This document shows positions 12,166 to 25,473 of a stretch of DNA of 64,000 nucleotides, in pieces. The position numbers were made by a program, and so were the translations under genes. The stretch covers positions 15,951,428 to 16,015,427 of the forward strand of contig NC_080711.1 of assembly GCF_019097595.1 (NCBI RefSeq), read 5' to 3'. The first letter of the stretch is position 1; each line of letters starts with the position of its first letter. The notes under the pieces were generated by a model, which saw only the letters and a program-made list of their open reading frames with translations, was not told the origin of the DNA and ran no database searches. This DNA is from Hemibagrus wyckioides (Eukaryota > Chordata > Actinopteri > Siluriformes > Bagridae).

Positions 12166-12959
12166 TTGACTCAGTACTGCAGTGTCATTATACCCTGATT
12201 ACATATTTGAGCAAAGATACCTTTAAGGAACAAACGCAATAGAAAAGAAGCAGGTCTGTAGAAAGTGTGCTGTGTTTTTTAGCAAGGTGTACCACATGAG
12301 CTGTAGTGAAGTCTGTGGTGATGGAGAGATCCTGCATAGGGAAATGTTTAGCAAGAAGGTAGACTGTTTTTTTTTTTTTTGACATGGTTCAGCATCAGGT
12401 GATAAGTTTCCATTCAGAAAGAGATGCCAGAGGGGTCTATGAGGCTTGACAGATGGACAGAAGTAAAGTTGTGTGTTAGCTGTATAGCAGGGGTGAGTGA
12501 GCTGATAATTGATCCCAGATATTTAATTTATAGAACAATATAACAAAAGCTGTCCCCTCGGCAAACTAGGCAAATAGTGCGGCTCTAAGGTAAATATATA
12601 CTGATGGTTTATCATGGTCATTTATATGACTATAGCTAGAGCTCTTGCATAATGTGTTTCTGAAATGATTTCTAGTTAGCAGTCAGCACCATAATCAGTT
12701 GATGGATCGTTGATGGAGGATGCGGAGCAGAACTAACAACTTCTGTAAAACAGCAGATGGACTACAGATATTAATTAAATATTTACACAATTATATATTT
12801 ACTATATTTGGCTAATTAACTAATGTTTAATAGCCCTGTTGGGGTGAATACGGTAACGTTATCAACAAAATTGAACAAATTTAACAATTTATTTTATTTT
12901 ATTTTTCTATTTAAATATGTATATTTTAATTTCTCATCCTATTTTTTATTTTATTATTT
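12166..12959. other. Noncoding stretch, nothing recognised
   Basis: Contains a T13 run near 12367-12380 that drives a spurious short minus-strand frame. No domain, repeat family or splice context was recognised. Confidence 0.5.
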
Positions 12960-13083
12960 TATTTTTATTGTCTGTGTTTTGTTGTTGTCTCTGTACACTG
13001 GGGATTGTGACACTAAAACAAATTCCTTGTAATGCAAACATACTTGGCACTAAAGCTCTTTCTGATTCATATTCGGATTCTGA
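12960..13083 (+). mobile_element. LINE 3'-tail fragment
   Basis: Contains the characteristic fish retrotransposon ending: TGTCTCTGTACACTGGGGAT, then ACAAATTCCTTGTAATGC, ACATACTTGGCACTAAAGC and a decayed (TCTGATTC)n tail. Only the last 120 bp or so are recognisable. The T/A-rich block upstream (12880-12960) may belong to it. Confidence 0.65.
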
Positions 13084-14149
13084 AAAGGAAAACTAGCTAC
13101 CAAGTTTTAAGCTGAGGATTTTAAAAATATTTTTAAATGATAAAGACTAAAACACAAAAAAGACACATCATTCTGTATGAACTGTTTGCAGATTCAGCAA
13201 AAGAGAACATCTCATTATCTCAAGGTCCACTGATCACAGTTTTGTGCAGTTTTGTGCATAGCAACTGGGCAAGAAAACATCTCATAGCATTTGTGATATT
13301 TCATGAATATTTTGAAGGTCAAATGAAAATGAAAAGGAGAAATACACTATAAATAGTAGAACAAGAAGAAGTATAAAAGAACACGCAATCAGCTTCACTA
13401 ATACTTGATACACTAATTAGATACAAATCTTCAAATATAGTACAGTGATGAAATACAGCTTGTCCTTTTCACACCTGCCTAACAATCAGATGTTTTGTAA
13501 TAGTATTCCTGGTGGGTTTTTAAAGAATGATAATGGACAGTTGAACAGATTCTCTTTTCTGGCTTCCTCTCTCTCTCTCTCTCTCTTGCCCTCTAAGTTT
13601 GGACTCTCTCAGTTCTGTGACTGATTATTTTGTCCTATTATAAGACGCTTTCAATTAATCATGGTCAGAAAGAAACCCATCAAACTTCAAATCAGACAAA
13701 ATACATGTGAGCTATGTGTGTGTTCTTGTAGATGTTGTGTAAGAAAGGACCTGAAAAATGATGTGCACGCTATTAGGTGCGACATACTGTATAAAACTTT
13801 AAACATGGTGATGGAGAGTTTGTTAATAGATGGGAAGACTTGGATCTGTCCACAAGTTGCTGTCTCTGATGGTGTGTGCGGGTGTGTGTGTGTTGTTTGC
13901 GAGGACGTCAGGCCTATGTGTGGGAACTCTGTGCTCCTCACTTCTCATACATTGTTCTCTTGCTCCTACAAACCGTTAATGCCACAAAAGATGCTCAAGC
14001 TATTGTGGAGTGGGACAGCTGAGAGTTTGTGTGCTAGAGGGAGGGGGAAGTATGGGAGTGAGAGCCAGCCCAGAGCCACTCAGCTCAGCTCTCTCTCTCT
14101 CTCTCTCTTTCCTCTCCTCTCTCACCTCCTCTCAGCTCGGCACTCAGCC
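13084..14149. other. Noncoding stretch with CT tracts
   Basis: CT microsatellites at about 13566-13587 and 14087-14110. A 198-codon frame over 13661-14257 spans the second one; its composition (Cys/Val from GTGTGTGC, Ser/Leu from CT repeats) marks it as a repeat artefact. Confidence 0.55.
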
Positions 14150-14370
14150 CCTCTCCAGAGGGATTTGGCCTGGCCAGATTTAGTGGGCCGATGCTTATCA
14201 TACAATAGCATTAAACCAGCTCCAGGTCCTGGGTTTTCTCTTTCTGGCTGCTCCTAGCTAATGGGAGAACCACCACTCCCATGCCAAACGGGTCACTAAT
14301 GGCGAATGGTCTCAGCTCCCATTGTAATGCAAATGATGATTGTTTCTTTAATTAAAGCGAGGGAGGAGGA
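14150..14370. promoter_or_regulatory. Candidate enhancer-like island with SOX-POU site
   Basis: A non-repetitive, GC-balanced block. It contains CATTGTAATGCAAAT at 14320-14334, which has the layout of the SOX2-POU (OCT) composite element: CATTGT, a spacer base, then the ATGCAAAT octamer. Close by is CTTTAATTAAAG at 14346-14357, a perfect 12-bp palindrome with the TAATTA homeodomain core. Further upstream are unusual non-simple stretches near 14160-14215. In vertebrates such clustering is typical of neural or early developmental enhancers. That function is inferred and nothing here proves activity or a target gene. Confidence 0.4.
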
Positions 14371-17300
14371 GGAGAAGGAGGAGATGGTAAGTGAAAGCAG
14401 CATGGGAGGAGAAAAGCATGAGAGAAGAGGTTGCACCCTCCCATCTCAGCTCTTTTTTTTTTTAAACAGACAAGGCCATCCGACTTCCACTCATGAGATG
14501 TCATTTGTGGAAAAAAAAAAAAGTGAAGCAAGGATGAAAAATGGAAAATCATGTTAAAAGAAAAAAAAAAAACAAAAACAGATTACCTGTAGACATAGCT
14601 GCCCAACACTGACTTGCCTTTTAATCTGTGAGGTGTGACATCTCCAATAAAGCACAGTGTGTAGGACTTTTTAAGTGATCGAATTAAAACAGGGTCTATT
14701 TGGCAGTCTATTTCTCACCACTTTTCCACTTTCTCTGATCTGTAAATGAAGGCAATATGCAAAAGGAGCATATGGAAGAAAAGAATATCTTTGGAACCAT
14801 ATAAGGGATGTCAGAAAAAGAACGGAAGAGAGATGAGAAGACAAATAGACAAAGCCGGCCAAACCCAGTTGCTCAGGGGTGAAAATGAAGCCACCAATGA
14901 GCCATACTACATACACAGAGGAAAAGGGGAAAAGGGAAAGAAAGCAATGTTTCCCAGATGACGCTTCACCCTCAGGAGATTATGTTGTGTTATGTGTTGC
15001 TGCCTCCCTGCTCCCTGCTGCACACCTCCCCTCTTCTGTCCTGGAACTCACCGGAACACGATGTGTACACAGAGAGACTGGAGAACAGATGTGAAGCAAG
15101 GGTACAGAGACGGCAGAGGATAGAGAGATTATATAAAGTCCATGTGATTCCTAGGAACTGGACATCGTGTTCATTCAACTAAGCTTCAGATTTCAAAAAC
15201 GTGGCATGGAATTATTTTAAATAACTTTATTTCTAATAATTTAGTTACAATAACCTAACAGACAAGATGTTTATTTACTCTAAAAAATGGGGCAGAACCA
15301 GTCCAGATGTCGGTAAATCCCCCCTATCCTGGTCTATATAGGATCATTTACAGTAGATGATCATTCAGTCATGCCACATGTAAACTCAGTAGGCTGCCAC
15401 TGTCAGCTTGTTAGCAAGCCCTATTTAAAACAGCCTATTTTAACCAGGCTTATATTTTGAAAATAGCTTACACTGAATGAGTTGTCTGGTGAAAATTGCA
15501 TCACAAACCTGCTCACACAGTATTATTCTTCACACCACAGGTGTGTGCAGGGCTCAGCTGAAAGTACACCTCAGTTTGACAAGCAGGCACTAAGTTTACA
15601 TGATGAAATAAAAAAGTAAAAGACAGACCAATGTATACAGTTCACGTCATGCACTCAACACTTGTAGCTTTGCTTATGTCAAGGGAAGAGGGGCGGGGCT
15701 ACCGGGGACTGATGCTGTATGCGAAGAAATTTCAAGATAGCTAACTCTCTGATGGACAAAAATTTTTACATTTCTGTCACAACCACCTTGTTTACAAATT
15801 GTGTAGACATTGTGACAACAGTGATTTGTGATCATTTGCTACATTCAGACATCCTAGAATATAATGTGTAATTTAACCCTCTTGGTAATGAGTTATTTAT
15901 TTGACCATGTGTTAAGCAGATTGAACTAAAATTCCCTTCACATTTTCCTCCCATGATTAATGTTTAGGATGCCAATAATACACAGATTACTGTCAGCAAC
16001 TGACCAAATAACGTGTCTAAAACTATAAAAAGTGACATATTACTCACTTGCATTAACTGTGATCCGCAAGTTGTTCCAAAGTCTGTCTTATTAGCAACCG
16101 TGACATCATTGCGCTATGGGCTAGATGTTTATCCGTATCTGGGACTGACTATGCTAACTAGTCTTTGTGACACTACACTCTTAGAAGAAAATGTTCTAAA
16201 TAGATCTTTAAAGGATTTTGTCATGCGTTTCATATTTGGAACACCTAAAAGGTTCTACATAGTACATTTTTAAGAGTTCAGACAATTCAACACCACAGTC
16301 AACTCCTCCTTTTGTATCAAGGTTGTACATAAAAACTTTTATGGATTCAGTCATTGTCACAGATTATATTTTCTATTGTTGCTTTATACTTATTATAAAT
16401 TATTATAGATATGTCCTTTACTAAATACTTCATTTAAAGCTTAAAAAGCTTAAATAACCACCGTAGAATTACATTTTTAATTCATAAATAATATTTAATA
16501 GAGTAACATGGGGTAGATTTCACTGACTGTAATCATAATACAAATATCACTCAAATAACAGAAATAATACAAAACAAAATACACGTAAATGAATCACAAG
16601 TTCATAATTTAAGACTTTAAGATATATGAATAAGAATTTAATTTAAAAATTCAAGAGACTATCTGAAGTCAGTTTAGCATTAAAGCATTCAAGTCCTTAA
16701 ATGTAATGGCATTAAAACATTAACCAAAAATGGACATCAGTGTTAAAGATCAACAATAATATGGGCAAAATTTATGATACAATGCATCCAAGCAGTAGTA
16801 TACATAATAGAATAATGCAGAAAGCAAAGTTTAGCCCAAATAACTCTGTGCCAGAAAAGCTCTTTGTTGTGACTAAAGCACCTTTTTTTGTGTTCCGTAT
16901 ATAATTAATTATATAATTATTAAATTAATAAATAATTAACCTTTTTTTTCTCAGCACTCAATAGACACAACTTATCTAGTAACTGATTAAACTCTATGAC
17001 TTCTAAAATTCATTATGCTCAGTATAACAGCTCAACAGAACACAGTTTTGGACAATCACATTATTAGCACATGAATTTTATATATGAACTGGGCACAATT
17101 CATTCAAAAATTATTTAAAAGTGTAAACATAAAATACATTTGGTGAGAGCATATCTAAAACTGTACTGTGTAATTTCAATAAAAAGACATAAAAGATAAA
17201 ATCCTGGAATAATTGATCTAGCAATGTTGATGGAACAGTTAGCAATATATGTAGGAAAAGGCAAGTATCTGTAAATGCATAGTGCAAAAGAGAAGGGGGA

Positions 17301-17380
17301 GGAGGATGTGTAGAATAGGTGATCACGATGTTCATGCTGCCACTGAACCTGAGAACTTTTTTCTCTCACACCCCTTGGCT
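14371..17380. other. Noncoding stretch, mostly AT-rich
   Basis: Purine-rich runs at 14360-14580, poly-A near 14510-14572, and AT-rich DNA from about 15200. The block 16175-16280 carries AAAATGTTCT/GGTTCTACAT words like the ends of a fish 'AAAGGTTCT' MITE, but it is too degraded to call. No supported gene. Confidence 0.5.
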
Positions 17381-17830
17381 GAGTGGGGCAGTGCTGTTTT
17401 GAAGGCGTGTCTTGTTGCCTGGCCCCCAGCCGTTTAAGCATCTGTGTCTTTTAGTTCCTGGTGACATGCGGGGAGGTGGCATTCCATGGCAGCAAAAGCT
17501 CCCTGTGCTTTCACATGGAGGAGATTAATCAAACTAAGACCCCAGTAGAATGCTCACTTACCCGTTCCAGACCCCCGCCCCCCACCCCATGCATGTACTC
17601 ATCTAAAAAAGAAAGTGGGGTTAGGGTAGGAAAATATAAATAAATAGAATTAAGAGCACGATATTCAGCCCAATCCAACTCTAAACAGAGGCACAGAAAA
17701 GGAGATTATTGCCGTCAGCATGCTGGGGATTTTTATGCTTGGTCATTATCACATTCCAGGCAGCGCACATGAACTAGCATGTGGCGGCAGATGAAGCTTT
17801 ATTTCTTATGGAGGAGGGACTTCCCCTGGG
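17381..17830. promoter_or_regulatory. Candidate conserved noncoding islands
   Basis: Two non-repetitive blocks, about 17381-17540 and 17690-17830, stand out from the AT-rich surroundings. They are separated by a C-rich run at 17573-17588. No known repeat or long frame explains them. A regulatory role is inferred from composition alone. Confidence 0.22.
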
Positions 17831-18495
17831 TCTTCCTAGACAGTTACAGCTTCCTCTGAGCAGACAAAACTTCATAAATTACAAAAATACAATTTCCTGT
17901 TTCATAAAAAAAAAAATTTAGAAATAAGAGTTTTGTCTCTGTGGTGATTCAAATCAGTCTTAAAATGTGTTGTAGATAAAACAGAACATCACTGTGGTAA
18001 GCACAGAACATCTAGCATTTTAGTATTTCAGCAACCTTGTTTCATCTCCAGTTGCAGATTCCTTATTTTTACCCCCATAAAATCCTTGAGTTTTGTTCCA
18101 GGTTTTCAATATGAGATGGAGAGAAATGTCTGGATTAGATCAAAGGGTCAGTGGTCTCCTTGGGGATCTGTATATTCAATGCTTTAACTGTTGATGATGT
18201 TTAGATAAGCAGGGGTTCTGTAATGGGCTTTGTGCTTTCCTCATCTTGGGCTTGATAAACTGATTTCTCTAACCATGTCATTGCATTCATTTATGTAGCA
18301 TAAATATTTGCACTGTAATTGTTTACACAGAATGATTTGTTGGCTTATTCGTTATGAAATGTTCAGAATTCATATTTGCTGTGGCCTAATCCTGTCACTT
18401 ACTCGGAAAGACCTGAGTCAAGCCCCTGGAACATGGCATTAGTATGCAACCATGCTGTTAGGAAGAGGAGGGACAATGTGTGTGTAGAGAGGGAC

Positions 18496-18553
<58 letters not shown>

Positions 18554-21429
18554 TGTATGAATTGTATTGCATATGGAACTGGGATTGCAGATGAAGAATG
18601 GGGCCACCACTTGCACCCACGCCATGCTAAATAATTAGGCTTATTTTCAATGGACGCCTGCTCCCTCAAGCCCCAAGAGCCGAATGCAGACTGAAAGAAA
18701 CTTTGCTGGTGCCATATATCAACTTTCTTACATCCAATAAGAAATGTGAAGGTCATTAATGATCTTGGTCCAGTTCGGTCCAGAATGGCGGCTATGAGGA
18801 AAAAAAAGGTCTGTATAAAATCCAAGCAAAATGTCTACTTTTTTAAACAGAGCATCAATGTCTGTTTCCATAAATCAGTGCTGAACAGCATGACATAATG
18901 ACCACAGAACGTCCAGCACTAAGTCTTCTGTTGTCTGAGCCACAGTCGACGGGACAGCTAAAGTAAACTAGTGGTTCTGCGGTAGAATACATTTGACAAA
19001 GGGTTTGTGTTTGCTTTGAAAGACACTGCCGCATCATAGCACAGGAACTCCTCCTTTAGAAAGTTGATTGTGTCAGTGTGTCCACCCACCTCTCATTAAT
19101 TTTAATAACACCAATGTTTCCTCACTCACAGCGACCACCAAATAGCCCTTGGTTATTGAACTGTTCAGTCAATCACTCCTTGGACTCTCTTTTTTCCACT
19201 CCCTTTTTTCTCCTGAACGATTTTGCTGGCAGCTGCAAGCCAAAGGGCCAGAAAAAAGGTCAGAGTAGTCTGTGTTTTGCCAGCAAATTAAGCCGTGTGC
19301 TCATGTCCAGGAGACATTGTAAGAGCCCGTGCCAATCTAACACCACTGCTGCTCAACCATCAAGGGGGCAAGAAGTACGAATGAACACTAAAATTATCCT
19401 TTTTTTAACTCTTCAGTGCCAGCAAGAATCCGGAACAACTTGGTGATCTTTACCATCAAAATGAAGTTGCTTAAAGATGAAGAGCTTAATACTGTAAACA
19501 TTTCGAGTTTTCAGTTTTTTGTGTGGAAAAGTATATTGGGTTACTGGAAGCAGGGCGGGTCTGGATATGTAGGCAGTTTAAAATTAGGTGGGAAGGCTCT
19601 CGATGTTTTGGATTTTTTTTGTAAATCCCTGCATTTGGTGTATCGACTTCCTAAGGCTGGCTTTGGTGTGGTTTACCAAGTGACAACCATTAATCATGTC
19701 CTCTTGGCAGCTGATCTACTTCTCTCCCACTAAAGACAGAGGAGCAGGAGGCACCATCACTGTTCACCACATGCTAATCTTGACTCATTATGTCTCCAGA
19801 GAATAGGATTCTAAAAGTTGAGAAAGTGGTAGTGGGATTAGCCAGGATCAGCAAGCGCAATGATGACCTTGCATATGACCTTGGCATAAACCCTAGAGCT
19901 CAGTTTTTCCCAAATGAATCCCATGAGATCCATAGACAGTCTGGAGTTTTATTCACTCTGCTCCCTACAAATCTAAAATGCCATCAAGAGTAGTCAAAAG
20001 CCTGTGCAAGCCACATAAGTAAATAAGAGTGAAGTCAGAGTTTGACTAATTTGGTACAGGTACCTGGGCCTGCATGGTTATTTATGAACAACCGCAAAGT
20101 TGTTCATCATTTCAGCAAAATTTCCTTTCAGAGCCATCAACCTTTGCCCACTTTCCAATAACAGAATGCAGAATCACAAAACCACAAACAGTACTTGCCA
20201 GTACCATCATTACCACAGTAGCTACAGCCAGAATGCTGCATTTATATCTACATACCACTGTTTGTAATTGCCTATAGTGGAAAACACAAACACAGATACC
20301 TCACTATCTCAAACAGGTGTCTAGCTACTCCTCTTTGCTCCCTTGAATTCAAGATTTCAGTAAACAGCTGCCTTGAGAGAAACAGTATGTGGGTGGGTGT
20401 TTGGTGATTAGTATTCTAGGTGCATCAAGAGCCCCTTCCTGTCTGTTTGTTCTCAGGACGGGTTCTCACCGTAAATCTACCCTGGGAACCTCCAATGTCG
20501 CTGCTGCCACCACTTCTCTTACACAAGCTCTCTGCTGGAAAACACAGAGAAGCAAGAGGATGAAAAGAAAAGAAAGTGGGGAGCATGCATATACATATAT
20601 TTTATGCATACATGGACTCGCTGTGATCCATAAACAAATCAGCTCTTTTGAAATAGGAAGCCCCTCCTTCAAAAAAAAGTCCAAAATTCTAATTCTATAA
20701 TACCATATAATTCTATATGGTGTTTCAGTCTAGCTCATGTAATTTACTGAATAGATAAAGGAAAGCTAGGGGACTGGTGGCTATACCAGGGACGTGTTGG
20801 GGAATTCCCCTCCTGAGAAAGAGCATGGGGAATTTGCCCTTCTTTTGCTTTAGAGAGTCTGGGAAATGCAACGAGGCTCTTATGCAGGCTCTTGTGCTGT
20901 CACAGAGTATATCTACAGCCACATTTTGAACCAGTCAGCTTGTTCTTCGGAAAGAAGAAGTGGAGACTCCTGTCATTTTTGGAGTAAGATTGGGTAATTT
21001 ACAGCCACACGACGATGCATCGAATAGTTCGCTGGAACAATGGCCAGTTAGTGACCGCTTCTGTTAGAGTGAGAAAATTGCACCCATCATGACATCATGC
21101 TGAGGTCAGGGAAGTGAAAGCGGGTTGAGAATGTGAGAGTCTGCCAGTAATGTTGCATGCACTGGAAATGAGTGACCAACAGTCGTGTAAGAAGGAAAGT
21201 CATAGCTTTGTGCTGACAAAACTATAAAACTAAATGTTTATTTAAGATATAGAAATAAACCTGTAGAATTAAAATATGTTGTATCCTTATCTGGAGGCAC
21301 CGGGGTGAGGAGTGGTAGATTAATGTTGTTAACAAACTACTGTAGGAAAAATACCTCCAAGGGAATGATTGATAACCAGTATTCCTAGACTTATTACATA
21401 TTATAATTAATCACAATAGATTTTGAAAA
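17831..21429. other. Noncoding stretch with possible islands
   Basis: Contains the GT/GA tract at 18496-18549, an island at 18610-18770 (with TAAATAATTAGG and a CCAAT word), and moderately GC-balanced DNA at 19080-19460 and 20980-21200. Frames over 19078-19733 have no domain and no adjacent splice sites. I cannot support a gene. Confidence 0.45.
18496..18549. repeat. Compound (GT)n(GA)n microsatellite
   Basis: About 10 GT units change directly into about 17 GA units. The neighbouring open frames encoding CVCVRERERE are repeat artefacts. Confidence 0.95.
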
Positions 21430-22059
21430 ATAATAGATGTTTGTTAACACTTTATTTGCCAAGTCTGCTGTAGACACTGTATAAATAACTAAACATCTGT
21501 AGGCTGTTACCAACCTGTCAGCAGACTGCCATGAAGTAGTCTATCCCCAACATGGAGCTTATAACTCTTAGTGTTTAGTTGTATATCAACTTTTCTTCAA
21601 ATCTATGACAAATATAAACAATATTTGACATGTTGAGAATCAGTTAAATATAAATATAACAGGCTATAGGGGGTTTGTAGTGTCTACAGATTTAAAAAAA
21701 AAAAAAAAAAGATTATCTGTTTTAAATTGTGAGCTTGTTTTAGTGGTGCTTTTTACAGATGTTGATACAATTGATAACAGCAAGTTGATGGTTTGACATA
21801 TATAAAGATATTTAAAGGTCTTCTCAGAGTAAAATATACAGTTATTTTAAGTAAAATGAAAATATTTGAATATTTATCTCTATAGTCCATAACATTTGCT
21901 GAGGTAGCTTTATAGTCTATATATTAGAATAACTCATTTTATTCAATTATGAATGCAATCACTAATTCCTTTTATGACTGTCATGGAAGCAGAAAAGAAA
22001 TGAATAAGAAACAGATGGATTTTTTTTTCTCCCTGAAGTACATTTTCAAAAATGGGTTT
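21430..22059. other. AT-rich stretch, possibly repeat-derived
   Basis: Starts with TTTGTTAACACTTTATTTG, a phrase that often begins dispersed fish repeats, and includes an A17 run near 21691-21709. I could not assign a family. Confidence 0.3.
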
Positions 22060-22410
22060 AATTGGTATTCTTGGAAAAAGCCTCTTTTTACGCCATGTGT
22101 AAACGTTAAAGTGGACCGTGCAAGTGTGTGTGTGCTTAATCTTACTTTCGACACCAACACTAGTATGACAATTTCTGGTCCCTGGCTGTTCACCTCTCCT
22201 TTGGGGCAACGGTTTTGGAGCTATGCCTCTCTTCTGGAGTCAGGCTCTCCCTCGCTCTCTCCCCAGCTGAAGACTGTCTCTTCCCTCCCGCCCTGTTGCC
22301 CACTGGATTATGCCTATATGCCGCTTGGCCAAAAATCACCCGACAGTTTCCTATTTGACTGGAAACTGTGGATTCCTCAGAAGAAAGTTGAGCCCCAGTT
22401 CCCATAATTG
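22060..22410. other. GC-balanced block with a 152-codon frame, not supported as coding
   Basis: The plus-strand frame 21949-22407 covers the block. Its translation lacks a recognisable domain, and the antisense frames are open for similar lengths, so the openness may be compositional. Could be a conserved noncoding element. Confidence 0.25.
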
Positions 22411-25073
22411 AACAAATTGTGGGGATTGGGATTTGGCTGGCCTGGGATGCATGTGCTCTGGGCTGTTGGCTGATTTAGACATCAGGACACAAAGCTGCGG
22501 CTCAAATGTAGACAAAGCACCAGGACTGGAGTAACAGGGCCAAGCGGCTTCGAATGCTCACCTGCTCTACTTGAAACTTCAACTGCCCATGTAAAGCAAC
22601 ATGAGACCTTTGTAGCTAAAGAGAGGCATTGCTGATTGACTGCATGTAATGAGAAGGAGCTGAAGGCAGGGCTAGGATCAACTGCTAACCAAACACATCC
22701 GCAGCACAGAGCTACAGAAGGAGGTGAAGCTGGCTCTGTAGGGCACTAAAATGCAGCAACACTCCTATTCTCTATAAGGGAGTTTCCTCAATTAACCAAC
22801 CACAAGCTGTTTCCCCAAGCTCTTATTACTCAGTGGTCAGTGGTAGGGTTGTCATGATGCCATAATTAAGATTTCAATACCAACTATAACTCAAATAGTA
22901 CAGTTGACAGTCATTCTAATCATATATTACTACACTGCAGTGAATTTAAGTCAAATTTGGTCTTGTGGCTAAACTTTAACCCCAAAATTATAGAACCCCA
23001 ACCTAATGTTCCTAAACCAGTGAAATTAAAATGTAAAAACTGTAAAACCTTCCTTTTATATAGGAAAATACTGTATGAAGCTATTAGATTAACCCACACA
23101 CACACAGGCAATCCAATGTCCTTATGCACCAACAGGTTTCAAACAATTTTGGTTTACTGTCTAATGCAAACTTTATCATGATGAGTTTTTTTTAAATATT
23201 ACATTTTATTAAATGTCATTATTTTTTCTCCATCAACTGAGGCCATTTAACTTCATAGACATTTCATTTCAAGTCCTTCACTTGGAGTATTTATTTGATT
23301 TGACGTAATGATAGAATATATTAATCTGTTGAAGTCATGTTTGTGAGAAATTCTTAAATTGGGGGGCTTTGGTGCTTCAAGACAACAAATCTATGAAACT
23401 TCTCATTAAATCATACGCATCAGAGGGACACTTTAGTGTAGCCAAGACATTTATACAGTTGTGTTACTTATTTTGCAAAAAGTACAGTAAGTCAACACTG
23501 TTTTTTTTTCTTCTCACATCTCACATAATCATCTTACCATAACATGATCTATGCGTTAGTACTAAAAGTTCAGCCACACCAAAGCATTCACTATAAAATA
23601 TTTCTTTTGTCATTTAAATGCATAATCAGAATGGTGTATTTCTATACTCCAAAACACCAGTCCCTTAAAAACAGCTCAGATTACTGTGAGCATGGGAATG
23701 TACCGTAGATGGTGTCTGATTTCACTTTTCCACCTCCCAGCCCTATACTTTGAATATTACTCCTTCTGTAGTAGTAAATACAGAATGCTTTTTTTTTCTT
23801 CTTTTTCTGGAAAAAAAAAGCTTAGCCATGTGTCCTGTGCTGCTTTCTTGCAGCACTACTGGCTCTCTGCAGTTCACTGTGACACCTTCCAGCATGTAAA
23901 CCTAGCTTTAGCAGAAGAAGCATGTGCTAAGAGAAATGGGGATAGATCTATCTGATCTCTTACTTGTTTTTAATGCAGAGCAGAACAAAGCTTATCTTGT
24001 TCTCCTGGGTGAAGCGGCAATAGTGTTTTGCAGCACAATGGCTATGGCACTTAATTGTACAGGCTGGATTCCCATGGTATGGGTTCCTTCAGGAGTGTGT
24101 TGTTCACCAGTGAACGTCCTGCAGTATGCCATCAGGCTGTGAGAGCTCCCCTGCCTCCATGGAAGGACAAAGCCGCAGGTCAGAGAGGCAGAGCGACCAG
24201 GGCTTTCAGTGCACTGAGCACCCTGGGATGGGCTGTCTTTCCCATGCCAAGACAAAAGCATTAAAGCAGAGGTGCACATATCATTTACAGCCTTAAACAG
24301 CAGGAAGTGGACTTGAGTTAGAAATGCCATCTTTGTGAATAATGAAAGAAAGACATTAGAGACCAGTTAGCGTCATGGAAATGAAACTGTGATGATAGAT
24401 CAGATTGGTTCAAATAATTTTCCACCCTCAAAAACTCCAACATTCAATATATCAATCTATCAATGCATCCTGCTGCAAATTATATGCAAATGTTTTTATT
24501 TCTCCCCTCTAACCAGGGTTGCCAGGTCTCAGTAAAAATTACAGTCTAACCAATTAAAACAAACACACAAAAATGGCCTGAAAGTAGTTTAGAGGGTTCA
24601 GGCTTTGGAAAAGAGGGACACTATTTTCTTCTTCTTAGCAATTTTGTTGATTGCATGTGAAAACAAGTTCATTGTGGTCATTTCCAGTATCTGCAATTTT
24701 CCTTTTTTTCCTTTTTTCATAATTCCTGTTTCCCTTTACTACTCTTTGCAATATATTTTACAGCAGAAAGAGCTCTATACTCTCTATACTTACAATTACA
24801 TGTGATAAGAATGAATTCTAATGGTTTACTTTAAATTGCTTTAAACTTTAACTTTTAGCCCAATTTGGAGAAAAAAAGAGCCTGACAACCCTGTGTGTGC
24901 CTCCAATATGAAGCCTTTATCTGTATTATCGACCTTTGCCAGACCTCATAGGACCCCCTGCGAGCTGGCTGCACAACAAAGCGAGTCTCAGCTCCCCAGC
25001 CTAGTGTAATCATCCTGCATCAATGAGGCAAAACTGCTCAGCCCTCCCCATCCAGTGAGCTGATAGACACTCT

Positions 25074-25101
25074 GATACTATCTCACCTAAGAGATAGTAT
25101 C
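25074..25101. other. Perfect 11-bp inverted repeat (hairpin)
   Basis: GATACTATCTC at 25074-25084 is followed by the 6-nt loop ACCTAA and the exact reverse complement GAGATAGTATC at 25091-25101. There is no U-tract behind it and no transposon end nearby. It could be a small hairpin RNA, a binding site for a dimeric protein, or chance. Confidence 0.7.
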
Positions 25102-25473
25102 GTATGCATGCCCCACAAAAAAAAAGAAAAAAACCTACCTCCTTCCCCTACTCATTCTAACAACACAGCTAATTTGATCCCTGCATACCCTCATTTCCAC
25201 TTCTAAAAAGAGTGTGTCAAGTGTTGTGTCAAAAAAATACAGCAGGCTAAAATGTGTTGTCACTGTGTTGTCATCTGCCCCTCCCCTCCTCCTATGTGCT
25301 TCTTTGTGTTAGAAAGATGAATTTGAGCTTTCCAGTGTCTGTAAGTAGGTTTAAAATGCTGAGCAGCAATCGTACATGTGGCAAATGTTGCTTGACAGAT
25401 GTCTAAAAGGATTAGTAAGTATAGATGAACATGCAGCCACCCAGGTACCTATTATTAAAGAAAACATTCCAAG

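Noticed and set aside
13661..14257. 198-codon plus-strand frame, the second longest in the window
   Set aside because: Crosses a CT microsatellite and GTGTGTGC runs, has no domain, and no splice or start context. The interesting part of this region is the noncoding island after 14150.
16175..16280. Possible 'AAAGGTTCT'-type MITE
   Set aside because: Only a few diverged words match and no paired ends could be set.
18439..18825. 128-codon minus-strand frame
   Set aside because: Runs through the GA/GT tract, giving SLSLSLS and THTHTHT; repeat artefact.
21949..22407. 152-codon plus-strand frame
   Set aside because: No recognisable domain, and long frames are open on the opposite strand too. 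More likely openness from base composition.
24484..24491. Further isolated ATGCAAAT octamers (also near 36242 and 58714)
   Set aside because: Single 8-mers in AT-rich DNA without a SOX half or an island around them; expected by chance.
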